From positions 25,307,783 through 25,371,782 of the forward strand of contig CM119267.1 of NCBI GenBank assembly GCA_051294375.1: a stretch of DNA of 64,000 bases, read 5' to 3'. The DNA is from Paraspadella gotoi. Lineage: Eukaryota > Chaetognatha. Under the pieces are notes generated by a model. That model ran no database searches and was not told the origin of the DNA. It saw only the letters and a list, made by a program, of their open reading frames with translations. Shown here one piece after another: positions 11,801 through 23,800 of this stretch. The stretch's first letter is position 1, and the number at the start of each line of letters is the position of its first letter. The position numbers were made by a program, and so were the translations under genes.

Positions 11801-14800
11801 AGGCTCTTGCTCAATCTGCAGCAAAAGGTAAGGACGGCCAAAGGCATCGTTAATCATTTGAAATGCTTAGGTCGCAATGCAAGATAAAAGCTAAAAGGGA
11901 GTTTCAGCCTACTTTTGCACCAATTTATTGATCTCAGAGACAACTGCTTTACCCAATATTATCAATTATGCAGCCATTTGGTACTCAGAAGGTTCAGTTA
12001 CAATGTGAAGGACCGTCATTTCCCTGTGAGAAGATTAACAAGGTCCAATCGTTAACAAAATAGAAAAAAATATGAAAAAAAGTGTGATAAATTTTTTTAC
12101 TGTATGTTTTCGAAATTATGGTACTGTCATAAAATGGTTTAAAAAACGCATTTTTAATACATATTCTGTTAGAGCAGACCAAGCCCTTACCTCTACATAT
12201 TTTTTGCGACAACTTTGAAACAGGGCTTGTTCATAATCAATTAATATATCAGAAATTTGGACTGACAAACAGATTTTTACTTTTTATCAAATATTTTACT
12301 TTTTTGCACTGATGTCTTTGTTATGAGAAAAAAAACGAAAATGGAGGGTAGTAGTGGTAAATCTATGTTGTTGTGATCATTCATGATAAATTTGAATAAA
12401 AAATATGCACAACTTTGATGATAGGACATTTTTCTTTAATAAAAAAATTGAATTATCCAGTTTTTCAAAAGTATTATTTTTTGCGTTCATAATTATAATT
12501 AAAGAAACGGCGGGTAACAACATTTTGCAATTTCTAAAAACATCAGATTGAGGTAATCAATTTGCGCACAAATCTGATGTTTTTTATTTTTTGATATTTT
12601 TTATTTTTTATGCAAAAACATAATTATGAATGAGCCTTGGTCAAATCAATTTTTTTTATCATTTTTTCATATAAGCCTGACTTTTTGCCCTGATGTCTTT
12701 TCTACAAAAAGACCCATGGATTTTGGAGTAGTAGCCATAAATCTATATTTTTATGATAATCCATGATTAATTTGGAATAAAAATATGTACAACTTTAAGA
12801 CAGGGCATTTTTATTTATTAAATAATTGAATATTTTTAGTTGAAAAAAGCAGAATTTTTGTTCAATTAAGAATAAAGAAAACGAGCAAACATTTTGTATT
12901 TCTAAAAACATCAGATTGGAGATAATTATTTTGGGCCAAATCTGATGTTTTTCTTTTTTTTTTAAATTTCATTTTTATGCAAAATATTAATTATCATGAT
13001 CATTGGTCAAACCAATTTTTTAAATCTTTTTCTTATACAAGACTGACTTTCTTTAACTGATGTCTTTTCATTAAACAGGTTGGAGCAACAAAATGTCGGA
13101 TCTGCCTACGATAATTAAGTGGCATAATTTGGTCAACTGACATAATTTTGTCAGCTGGCATAATTTGGTCAACTGACAAAATTTAGTCAACTGACATAAT
13201 TTGGGCAACTGAAATAATTTAATCAACTGAATTAATTTGTAACTGACTTTGGTTAACTGACATAAATTGTTCAACTGATATAATTTGGTCAACTGACATA
13301 ATTTGGTCAACTGACTTAATTTGGTTAAATGACATAATTTGGTCAACTGACATAATTTGCTCAACTAACATTTATGGTCAACTGACTTAATTTGTTTAAC
13401 TGACATAATTTGATTAACTGACATAATTTGGTCAACCGGCATAATTTGGTCAACTGGCATAATTTTATCCACTGGCATAATTTTATCAAATGGCATAATT
13501 TGGTCAACTGGCATAATTTTATCAACTGGCATAATTTGGTCAACTTGCAGAATTTAGTCAACTGGCATAATTTGGTCAACTTGCAGAATTTAGTCAACTG
13601 GCATAATTTGGTCAACTGGCATATTGTGTCAACTTGCAGAATTTGGTCAACTGGCATATTTCTATCAATTGGCATAATTGTGTCATTCAATCTATCAATC
13701 AATCAATCAATCAGAGAGAGATTGAGAGAAACTTTAAAAAAATCAAATACATGTATTTTTTGGTTTTCTAATTTGAACTCTTTTCCACTCCTACGAGTCC
13801 ATCAAAAAATTTATATCCAGCTGTATCACATACTCACATACTCATGCGTTAGATTTCTTAAAAGTTTTCCAAATGCTCCGTTATAAAAAGCTAAAAATTG
13901 CAATAATCTCATTTGCATATTGCAGTAAAAAGAAATAACCTTTTAAAAAAATATACATAATATATAATTTTTGTTTCAGGTTTAAAACGCTTATAACTAT
14001 ATGTGGTTATTATGATTCAAAAGGTTATTAAGAAAGACTTTTTTTTTTACAAAAAAAAATGAATTTGAAAAAAAAGTACCTTGTCAAAGTGAAAAAAAGA
14101 TAGATGTAAAAACAGAATCCCAGCCAGAAATTCAGAAATTGACAAAAATTGATCGAAATGACTTTTTACGCAATGGCAAAGTTTAGTTCCAATAATATTT
14201 ATGGGTAATGGATTTTTAAATTATTCACTGTATTTTACTGTATCTCGATAGCCTGTAACAATTTTGCATAGATTTTTTAGGATAACTTCTGTAAAGACTC
14301 AGGGAATAAAAAAAAATATTCAGATGGGCTAAAATCAATAATATTTTTTTTCGCCTCGGTGGAACTCTCTTTCAGCTTTTAGCTTGCATTGCGTCTTAGA
14401 ATAAGGATAATAATATAAAACCCCGACACTGGCTGATCAATAATTATATCACGTGATCTGTATAAGAAAAGAGAAGGTTTAATACAAAATAACAAATGAT
14501 GATTAATAGTAATTAATCATAATCATACGTAAAGTTTTATTAATTATACGCAGACGAAATAAGTTTATTTCCATTCCACGATTGGCGAAAGTTATGTCCA
14601 ACATAAATATTTTAAATTTGTATATTAGTAGAAATAAGTTTGAGTTTATTTGCAAAACAATTGTCAAAACAATTTTTCTATGACGCTGAAGAAGGCTTGT
14701 AACTAAAGCCGAAACATGTACGTCCTTATGTACTAATAAAATCGTTGTTGCAAATAAACTCAAACTTATTTCTACTAATCCAAACACAACGAAAAGAAAG

Positions 14801-17800
14801 GAAATTTCGCTATGCCTAATTTGTATATTAAAAAGAATTAATATGACAGTCTGCTATCTATAATTTAAAAAAACCCAATAAAACCAAAAAAAAACAAAAC
14901 AAAAAAACCCAAAAAACCCAGTGGGCTGGGTTTTTTTAAAAAAAACCCAGGTTTTTACGGACCCAGATTAGAATGTTTTGGCGCCTCGATTTGAGGTTAT
15001 AGAAAAAATACTACATAGTTCTGTGTTTCCATTCTTTCCCAGAATGTTTCTTTTCCTGAAAACAATGGCGAGTACAAGTGCACACTGTTACCCGAAGTTG
15101 GTGAAACGGAATTCAGAGCTGCAACTATCACTGTATTGCAGGTAAGTTTTTGACCGTGATACTCGGGGACGTATGATACGTATTAAAGCAAGGGCCGATG
15201 GTCACCTTAACCAAATCTTGTTTATTCCTTTTTCTTCTTTTTGCAAAGGCGCCGTCTCCACCGACCTTCTCCATCAGCAAGGGAGTCGATAAGAACGGCC
15301 CCTATGACGAGGGTGAGTCTTACGACCTCACCTGCGCCTCCAGTGGAGGGAACCCGAAGCCGCTTATCGAGTGGAGCGTTGACGGCGTCGTCGTGCAATC
15401 GACTGTCGGCGACTCTGCGGTTCTCACCCGCGTTTTCTCCCGCCAGGTTGTATTTTGCTTTCGACTTCAAGCTTTCACGTGTGATAAATGAGAAAAATAT
15501 ATATAGTATAATATGACAAAATGCGATATAATTTAGATGTCAAAACAATTTAAAAACGTTTTGTAAAACCTAAAAAAATATGTAGGCCAATGGGACTTGG
15601 AATAATTTGCAAACTATATGCAAATGGTTTTCTTTCAGTGATACTAATAAACGATATGCTGCTGAGTTAAATAAAACTTTGCTAATTAGCTCCATTATCA
15701 CTTAGTAAAGGAATAGATTAGTATAATTTCTCTATCTCCCATTCAGGATCACCGCCGCATCTTGTCTTGCTCGGTGAAGAACAATGCGGTGAACTCTCCT
15801 CTCGTCAACTCATTCGACGTTCAAGTCAATTTCGTTCCCGTCCTCACGATCTCTCCTTTGGACGGGGACGGGATCCATCGCGTCATTCAAGGGGAAACCT
15901 TGACTCTGACCTGTGTCGCCGACGCCAATCCCGCCGTCACCGGGTGAGAAAAAAAAACTTTACTGTGGACTCTTGCGTCCACACTACCTCCTTTTCGATC
16001 ATCGCGTTTTATTATTTTTTAGTCGGATCTGCTTTTCTATAATTCACTTTGTCGGTCCGCCCCCTCAATCTTGTCGGGCATTAACTTATTTCATGTCAGA
16101 ACATCAAATTATGATAAATTATGCCAAAAAAAATATGTCCTTCCGTCAACAAAAAATACCAATTACTCGTGATTGGATGGATGGATTGGAATGAAATTTT
16201 GTATGTGGGTAGGGAAGTGTGTGATTGAGCTGTATATGAAGTTTCGATGGAATCGTCCGAGTGAAAATGAGTTGAAATGGAAAAAAACAAAAAAATATAT
16301 TTCACTATTTGAACACCAATTACTCATGAGTGGATTGGGCGATTGACTTGAAATTTTTTATTTGGGGAGAAAAGTATGTGATTAAACTGGAAATCAAGTT
16401 TCGATGGAATCGTTTGAGTGGAAATGAGTTTAAATGGAAAAAAACAAAAAACCTGTTTCACTAATTGATTATGCTTCTTTTTCTTTTTATATTAAATGTA
16501 AATGCAAGATGTATTAATTAATCAAATAATTAATCAGTTAATTAATCAATTAGTCAATTAATCAATTATTAATTAATCAGTCAATTAATCAAAACATATT
16601 TCAGATCAAGTAAATTATTTAATTGACTAATTAATTAATTAATTAATTAATAAGTCAATCAAGTCAATCGTTATCGGCATTATTGTCGTCATCGCCATCA
16701 TCGTCGTCGTTGCTTTTGTTGTGGTCAGTGTCGAAAAGACCTAAAAACAAACATTTTGGATCAAAATAATTAATTTATTAATTAAATTATTATTTTAGTT
16801 TATATAGTTTGTAATAATTAATTAATTACCGCTAATGATCGTTGGCAGATCCGACATTGTTTGCTCAAACTTGTTCTTTTCCTTTCAGTTGGGCGTGGCA
16901 ACGAGACGGCGCCGATCTCAATCAGAATACGCGGACTCTTTCAGTTTCCGGCGTCTCTGTTAATCAGCGGGGAAACTACTCGTGTTTGGCGACGAATGCT
17001 CGGGGCGTGGGATCTCGCATCATCCCTGTCGATGTTCTTTACAAGCCGAGGATCTCCCTCAACGCCACCTATACCTTCAGAGCAGGCAATGCCGCCACCG
17101 TCGTTTGTGTCATCGACGCCAATCCCAAGGAGTCCTCCGTCATTTGGCTGAACGACGGCAGTGTGTCCCGCCACGAAGCGAGGCTTCACTTCTCTGCGTT
17201 AAAACCCGAAGACGACGGGATGTACGAATGCCGAGCCACGAACGCTATGCGACCGACGGGCGGGTCTCTGACGAGCCGCACCGAGTTCGCTTCGACCCAA
17301 ATCATAGTCGAATACTTACCCGGCCATCCCAACATCTTGGGTGAACCTAAAGTAACCCAAGGCGCCACGATCAGACTCACCTGCGATTTGAACACGCAAC
17401 GCGGAAATCCCGTCGCCGACTACAAATGGAAGCGAACGCCCCTGAGTGGCGGCGCCGAGGAACTACTCAGTCCCGGGCGCGACCTCGTCATCGATTCCGC
17501 TCAAGAGTCTCACGCCGGAAAGTACGAGTGTTGGGGCGAGAATGCGGTGGGCGCTGGCCCTACTGCGCTGGTCGACGTCGTCGTCATGGTGATGCCTGCG
17601 ATGGACAACTCGTGGAACGGGATGACGCAGGAAGTTGGAGAGGATGAGACAAAGACTCTCATCTGCGCCGCGACTGGAATTCCCAGACCTCGATTGCGTT
17701 GGGTGAGTTGAGAAAAAGGTTATTCTTTAACTATTATTCTTTAACTCTGACTATAAAAGAATTATAAATCAAATAATTAATAATTAAAAAAGAATAAATA

Positions 17801-20800
17801 ATAATATTTTTACTCCTTCCTGCTTCGAAAGATCAAAGACGGTTCCTTCGTTGAAAACCGCGACGACTTCTCCGTCACCTCTCAAGACGTCGGCTCCGAC
17901 AGGGTCGAGTCCTCGCTAATTTTCCGCGGGTTTTCACGTCGACCGACCGACACCTCGCTCGCTCCCTCTGACGCCGGATCTTTCAAATGCTCGGCCACCA
18001 ACGACGCTGGAATCGCCGAATCCACCTTGCAACTCGTCGTGCTTTTCAAGCCTCGCGCTTCTCCCGACTCGGCCGACCGCTTTGCCATCGACGTTGGGGA
18101 GACGGGCTCGATTAAGCACGTCGTCGACGCCGTTCCGAAACCCACCTTTACGTGGCGCAAAAACGGGGCCGATGTTCCGATTAACGGCACCCGAGTTAAA
18201 ATAGTAGATACCCCGAAACTCGGCTCGACTTGGGAGAGCCGATTGACTTTGAATCCGGTGGAGCCGAGTGATATGGGAGATTACGAATGCGTAGCCACAA
18301 ACAACAGGGGGTCGAGCTCGAAAGGAATCAAGCTGGGTCCAGTCACCCAGCCGGACCCTCCCACCAACTTTCGCGCCGACAATGTCACGTACAAAGACGT
18401 GACGCTGCGATGGCGCGCCGGGTTCAACGGCGGACGTGAGCAGACCTTCTACATGCGGCTGAACGAGGCTAACGCGGCTCGGAGGAGGCGCCGGCGCCAG
18501 GTGGGGGAGGACAAAGAGATCGGGATGGAAAGGGTCGGCGACGCGCTCTACGGAGACTTTGAATATCGCGTTACGGGACTCAAACCCGATCAGAGATACG
18601 ACCTGGATTTTTGGGCGCGCAACGAGAAAGGTGTGAACGGAGAAGGAAAGATCAATTTTGAGACCAAGCCTTTTCCGGTGACTGCGAACGACGTACCTAA
18701 AGTCGGTTCCGTCGACGTTGAAGGAAATACGCTCAGGGTAAGAAGAACCAAGTTCGATTTTCTCAATCTCTTTGTTAGTTCTTTTATCGCCCAACTCTAT
18801 TTAAATTTCTCTACAGAAGGCTTCTTATTATAAAATGTGTCGGTTTTTTTATCGTCGCAATCGCTTTGCGTTTGCGACGTTTTTGCTGTGGTTTTGCACA
18901 TAAGTGGCATAGTTTTCGTCGTTGTTGTCGGCGTTCCATCTTATCAATCGCCTTTTTGATGATTAAATTTGGGTGTATGAAGCTGAAAATTTATATACTG
19001 CTTCTCATCAAGGTCCTTGAAATTGGGTAAGGACAGTTATTAAATGTTTTGTTTGTTTTATTAAAACAAACAAATTTTCTCTAATATTTTTATGTCTCCT
19101 TCTATCTCTCTTTTCTCTTTTAATTATATGTAGCTCTCTCTCTCTCTCTCTTTTCCCCAGTCATCGGAAAACAAGGATCGGTTATTCCAACAAAAGGTGG
19201 CGCCAGTAGTCGCTTAGATTTGATTTTTAACAAATGAGCAATAAACTATAAGCAAGTTTTAAGCGTAAGTGGGACAGACCAACGGACAGACATATCGACC
19301 GACCAACCGAAAAGTGACTTATAGAGTTGCTCCACGAGTACTCGCGGTGCAACTAAAAAAACGTGTCTGCAGCTGCTTCTGCTGATTCGAAAACGATTTG
19401 GGCTCTGCAGGGGCTTTCTTTCTTTTTCTCTCTTTTCTCCTGCTGCTTCTGCTGCTGCCTTTTGATTTTTTTTTTACGATAAACGCCTATGCCCCTGGGG
19501 TACGCTGGGCATCACAGGCAACCCGGCTGTTGCCATATCCGTTTATTTGACAATGAAAAAGTTTTCTCCTGCTGATTCGTCCGAAAACGATTTGGCTTCT
19601 CTCTCTCTCTCACTGCATTTTTATTAAACAAGTTTGAGCAAACATTGTTGGATCTGCCTACGAAAATTAATTAATTAATCGATAAATTAATTAATTTTAA
19701 TATTTAATAATTAATTATAAATTTATATACAGCTTATCATCATCGATGTCCTTAAAATAAAGTAAATGTGACTTATATTTTTTCCATTTAAACTCATTTC
19801 CACTGGCACAATTCCATCAAAACTTTATATCTAGCTTCTTCACAAACTTTCCTTCCCGCTCACAAAATTTCATCTCAATCTATTATGGGTTAAAATAATT
19901 TAGAGATGAAACAAAAAATTCGTTGTAATAGCAATTTTATATACAAGGGTTAAAATAAGTAAAAAGAGTCAAGTAAATGTGACTCATATTTTTTTCATTT
20001 AAACTCATTTCCACTCGTACCGAAACTTTATATCAAACTTCGTCACAAATTTTCCTACCCACACACAAAATTTGAACTCAATCTAATCATCCAATTATGA
20101 TTAATTAGTATTAATTAGTATTTATTGGTTAAAATAAGTTAAAATAATCCACTCACACGATTCTGTTGAAACTTTATATCCGGCTTCATCACACATGTTC
20201 CTACCCATACACAAAATTTCTCCGATCCAACCAGCCAATCACGAGTTATTGGGGCTTTTTGCTAAGGTGGGACGGATGGACGGATTGATTGACTGATTAA
20301 TAAATTGGTGATTTATTAATTGACTAATTGATTAATTAACTGATTAATTATTTGATTTATTAATACATTCAATATACATTTAATATAAAAGGGAAAAAAT
20401 CATAATTAGTGAAACAGGTTTTTTGTTTTTTCCATTTAAACTCATTTCCACTCAAACGATTCCTTCGAAACTTGATTTCCTGTTCAATCACACACTTTCC
20501 TACCCACATATAAAATTCCAGGCCAATCGCCCCATCCACTCATGAGCAATTGGTGTTCAAATAGTGAAATATATTTTTTTGTTTTTTCCATTTAAACTAG
20601 GAAGCCGCTATAGAAAAAGAAGCCAGTAACTTTTTTCTTATATTTTTGTATCGATAGATGTGGAATGACGGGAATATTGTAAATCTCAAGTTTCGCTTTA
20701 ATCGGACCTCACATTGTGGAAAAATCTTAGGAAACCCAACAAAATTCCACCCCTTTTTTTCAACATTCTCGCCTTTTAAGATTTTTGCCGATTCTGACTT

Positions 20801-23800
20801 CCTCTTACAAACTTATAATTCCGCTAGTTAATTTTTTTTCTTAAACGAGCGAAGGGAATCCACAACTTTCTGTTATTTTATGATTTCTGGGTAAAAAATA
20901 GAATAAATTACATTAACATTGGGATATTTTGAAAGTATAATGTCTTGTGAAGCCTGTGAGAGTTAAATAATTAAAAAATTCGCCTATTTTATTATTGAAA
21001 AATGACAATAAAGTAAAGAAGTTGAATGTTTTCTGGCTCATTTCAGTAAACATCCCTGTTCTCTAGCATAAAATAATGTTTACTTTTTGCTGGTGTAAAA
21101 GAAAGATAAATACTTGGCTGTGATGGGGTGAATAATATTTTGTAGAATTTTGTAAGCATGCTTGTAAAATCAGACAAGCAAATATTTAAGTGACAAAAAA
21201 TTCACATTTTCTTTATCCAAAAAACTTTAAAGTTTTACTAGAGTACAATTTAGCCTTTTTTCTTTCAGAATCATTAATAAGAATTAAATTTTCATCTATT
21301 CTTATAGGGTGTCATTAGTTTTAAAATTCATTATAATTTTGACTTAGTTTGACACTCACCCTGTAAGGAGGTTTCAGCATAAGTAATTCTAAAATTGTAT
21401 CTTGTATGTGCCCTATGATTATGGCTTCATTTTGGTACTATTACCATCCCTTTATCTTTATTCCTTCAAAAGATATTAGGAAAAATCAGTTTTTTTCTCA
21501 ACCTTCCTTTTAATTTCTTTTTAAATAAAAATTTCGCGATTCAAACCGGACTATTTCATTTAAACCTGATCATTTTATGTCAAAATCATTATAAAATGAA
21601 AAAAGAAAAATGGACAAGCTCTTCAGACACAAAGCTATCAGAATCGCGAAATTCGAAGTCGCTCATGTAACAGGAACATATAGCAATCCCGTTTGCAATT
21701 TTAAGTTTGTAAACTTTCCCTTTCATTTCTATAGTAAAAATGAGGTTTGAAAATTCTCCGGAGATGAGTAGTGCATTTCCCTGGCTTGTTTGATATTAAA
21801 TCCTTTATCAAATGCCATAAAACGAATAGGACAAGCTCTTCAGATGTAACAATATCGGAATCATGTGTTTTTACAAGTGTTTTTTAACCGAATTTCTGGC
21901 AAACGCGTTTGCAATTTGGGTAGTCAGATTTGAACGGAATTCTCTATTAGAAAAATGTTGAATTTTTTTTTAAGCGAGATTCTCGTCTATTTAAACTCAT
22001 TTCCACTCGGACGATTCCATCGAAACTTTATATCCAGCTCAATCACACACTTCCCTACCCACACACAAAATTTCATTCAAATCCATCCATCCAATCACGA
22101 ATAATTGGTGTTTTTTGCTAAGGTGGGACGGACGGACGGACATCATTTTTTTTGCATAATTTATCATAATTCGATGTTCTGACATGATATAAGTTAATGC
22201 CCGACAATATTGAGGGGGCGGACTGACGGACCGACGGACCGACAAAGTGAATTATAGAGTCGGGATCTGCTGATGACGAGCATATCCGACTAAAAAGTTT
22301 GAAATTAGTTTCGACAACGATTTATTTTTATTAGAAAAACTTACATGTTTCGGCTTTGATTCAAGCCTTCATCAGCGTTAATATACAGGAAGAGAGAGAG
22401 AGCAAAAGTTTCCAACGAATGATTCTTGTAAAAGTGTGCAATCATAGGAAGCAAAAAATTTAGATATGGTTTTTCACCATTAAGATCTTTTATTCATACA
22501 AAAATTTGTTAGTTTTTATAGAAAGATTATTAAGAATTACGGTTAATTATTTTAAAAGTGCAATTACAGGATCGAACACGGGACAATTCATTTTAGGTCG
22601 CTCAATCACTACGATTAGTGAATTCAGAGTTGGAAAAAACTCAATTTGTTTTAATATATATTTTAACTTTAATTATAATAAAAATTTTATCTTAAATTTC
22701 ATCTAATTCGGTATCGTGCTTAGTGGCTTGTTCGGAACCGAGTATGGTCACAAAATAATGTTACATCATTCTAATTATGAAGCCTTCTGTACTTATTAGA
22801 CCTCCCCAGTATCAAAGAACTGTCTCCCAAGTTCTCACTCTGTTCGGTTTCCCGTTATTTATCAATATTAGATAAGTTTTAACTCAAATCTGGAGAAAAA
22901 AAATGTGACCGCGTATCAACCCAATGAAGCGTCAATTAGCGCAATTCTCGTGTTGTAAATTTTTTTTTCCTCATAAAAAATCTAATGATTTTTTCCTATT
23001 GTTAATTTTTTATTAAATAATTTGCTACCAATGATTCAAAACTAAATTATTTATTTAAAAAGTATATTTTTTAAAACAGGGAATTTGTATAAACCGGATG
23101 TAAGGTAAAAATAACTGGAGGTAAAGGAAAAATAACCGGAAGTAGTATTAAAATAACCTTTCCTAGAAAAAGGTACAATTTTCGACCAAGGCAATTAAAA
23201 GAACTAAAACTTAACATTTGAAGAGCTTATGCCTACAATACAGAGAGTAGGGGGAGATACAGTATATATATATATATATACAATATATATATTAAGTGTA
23301 AGATATAACATAAGAATTATGTTTAGAGAAAACAAAGTTTTTATTGTTTACAAACAACAATTTTTTTGTTTAAAAAACGGACATGGTTAAATTTTGATTT
23401 GTTACGAGATAGACTCTCGGTTGTTTATTATTGAATTCGTATTTTACCGCATACGAAGTATCTGATTGATCAAGTAATTTTAAATGTAGATCTCGGATTG
23501 GTCAGTCCTTTTTCGCTGTTCCTTACCCAAAGTTATAAAAGAGATGTTCTTAACTAAAACTGTGAGGATAGATTACCAATGATTCATGACAGTAAAAATT
23601 TAAAATGTTATATTTGCAATTTTATGATTAAGTTTAAAGTTTACTATTTTTTAATAAGTTTCTCTTTTTTATGTTGAGAAATAAACTTGCTACATGATTC
23701 GCGCCTCACGCCCATGTTATATCTACTACAATAAATATTACTAAATTTATATTTTTCAAATTTCTATAAAGAAATAGCAAAGCAGAAAATACTAGCTTGT

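Larger units (their letters stand above)
10735..14966. mobile_element. 4.2 kb hAT-like composite insertion in receptor intron 2
   Basis: The interval is flanked by the 8-bp duplication ATTAGAAT (10727-10734 and 14967-14974). Its ends, CAGGGTTGGCATTAAAAAAC and the inverse of TTTTACGGACCCAG, form a loose inverted repeat. Next to each end is an A/C-rich and T/G-rich homopolymer run. An 8-bp target duplication with CAGGG-type ends is typical of hAT elements. No transposase frame is visible; the interior instead holds tandem repeats, a minisatellite and a foldback unit. It may be non-autonomous or badly decayed. Confidence 0.6.
18814..22789. mobile_element. 4.0 kb TA-flanked terminal-inverted-repeat element in receptor intron 7
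   Basis: Ends are CAGAAGGCTTCTTATTATAA at 18814 and the inverse, ending GAAGCCTTCTG, at 22789, with TA on both sides. The inner 3' segment (GGAACCGAGTATGGTCACAA) matches the corresponding segment of the small copy at 2100-2861, so they are one family. Its interior carries a copy of the GTCGGATCTGC hairpin family on the minus strand, a TATGGC-family fragment near 19500, and a hammerhead-like core near 22350. No transposase frame is seen. Confidence 0.7.

Noticed and set aside
13119-13690. CRISPR-like array
   Set aside because: The repeats are contiguous with no unique spacers, and the window is an animal genome.
13071-13702. Long minus- and plus-strand frames with LCQLTK or VNWHN repeats
   Set aside because: They arise from the 18-bp minisatellite being a multiple of three; both strands and several frames are open alike, and there is no splice or start context.
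17934-18794. 286-codon frame on the minus strand
   Set aside because: It is the shadow of receptor exon 7; the plus frame has the Ig and FN3 motifs and proper splice sites.
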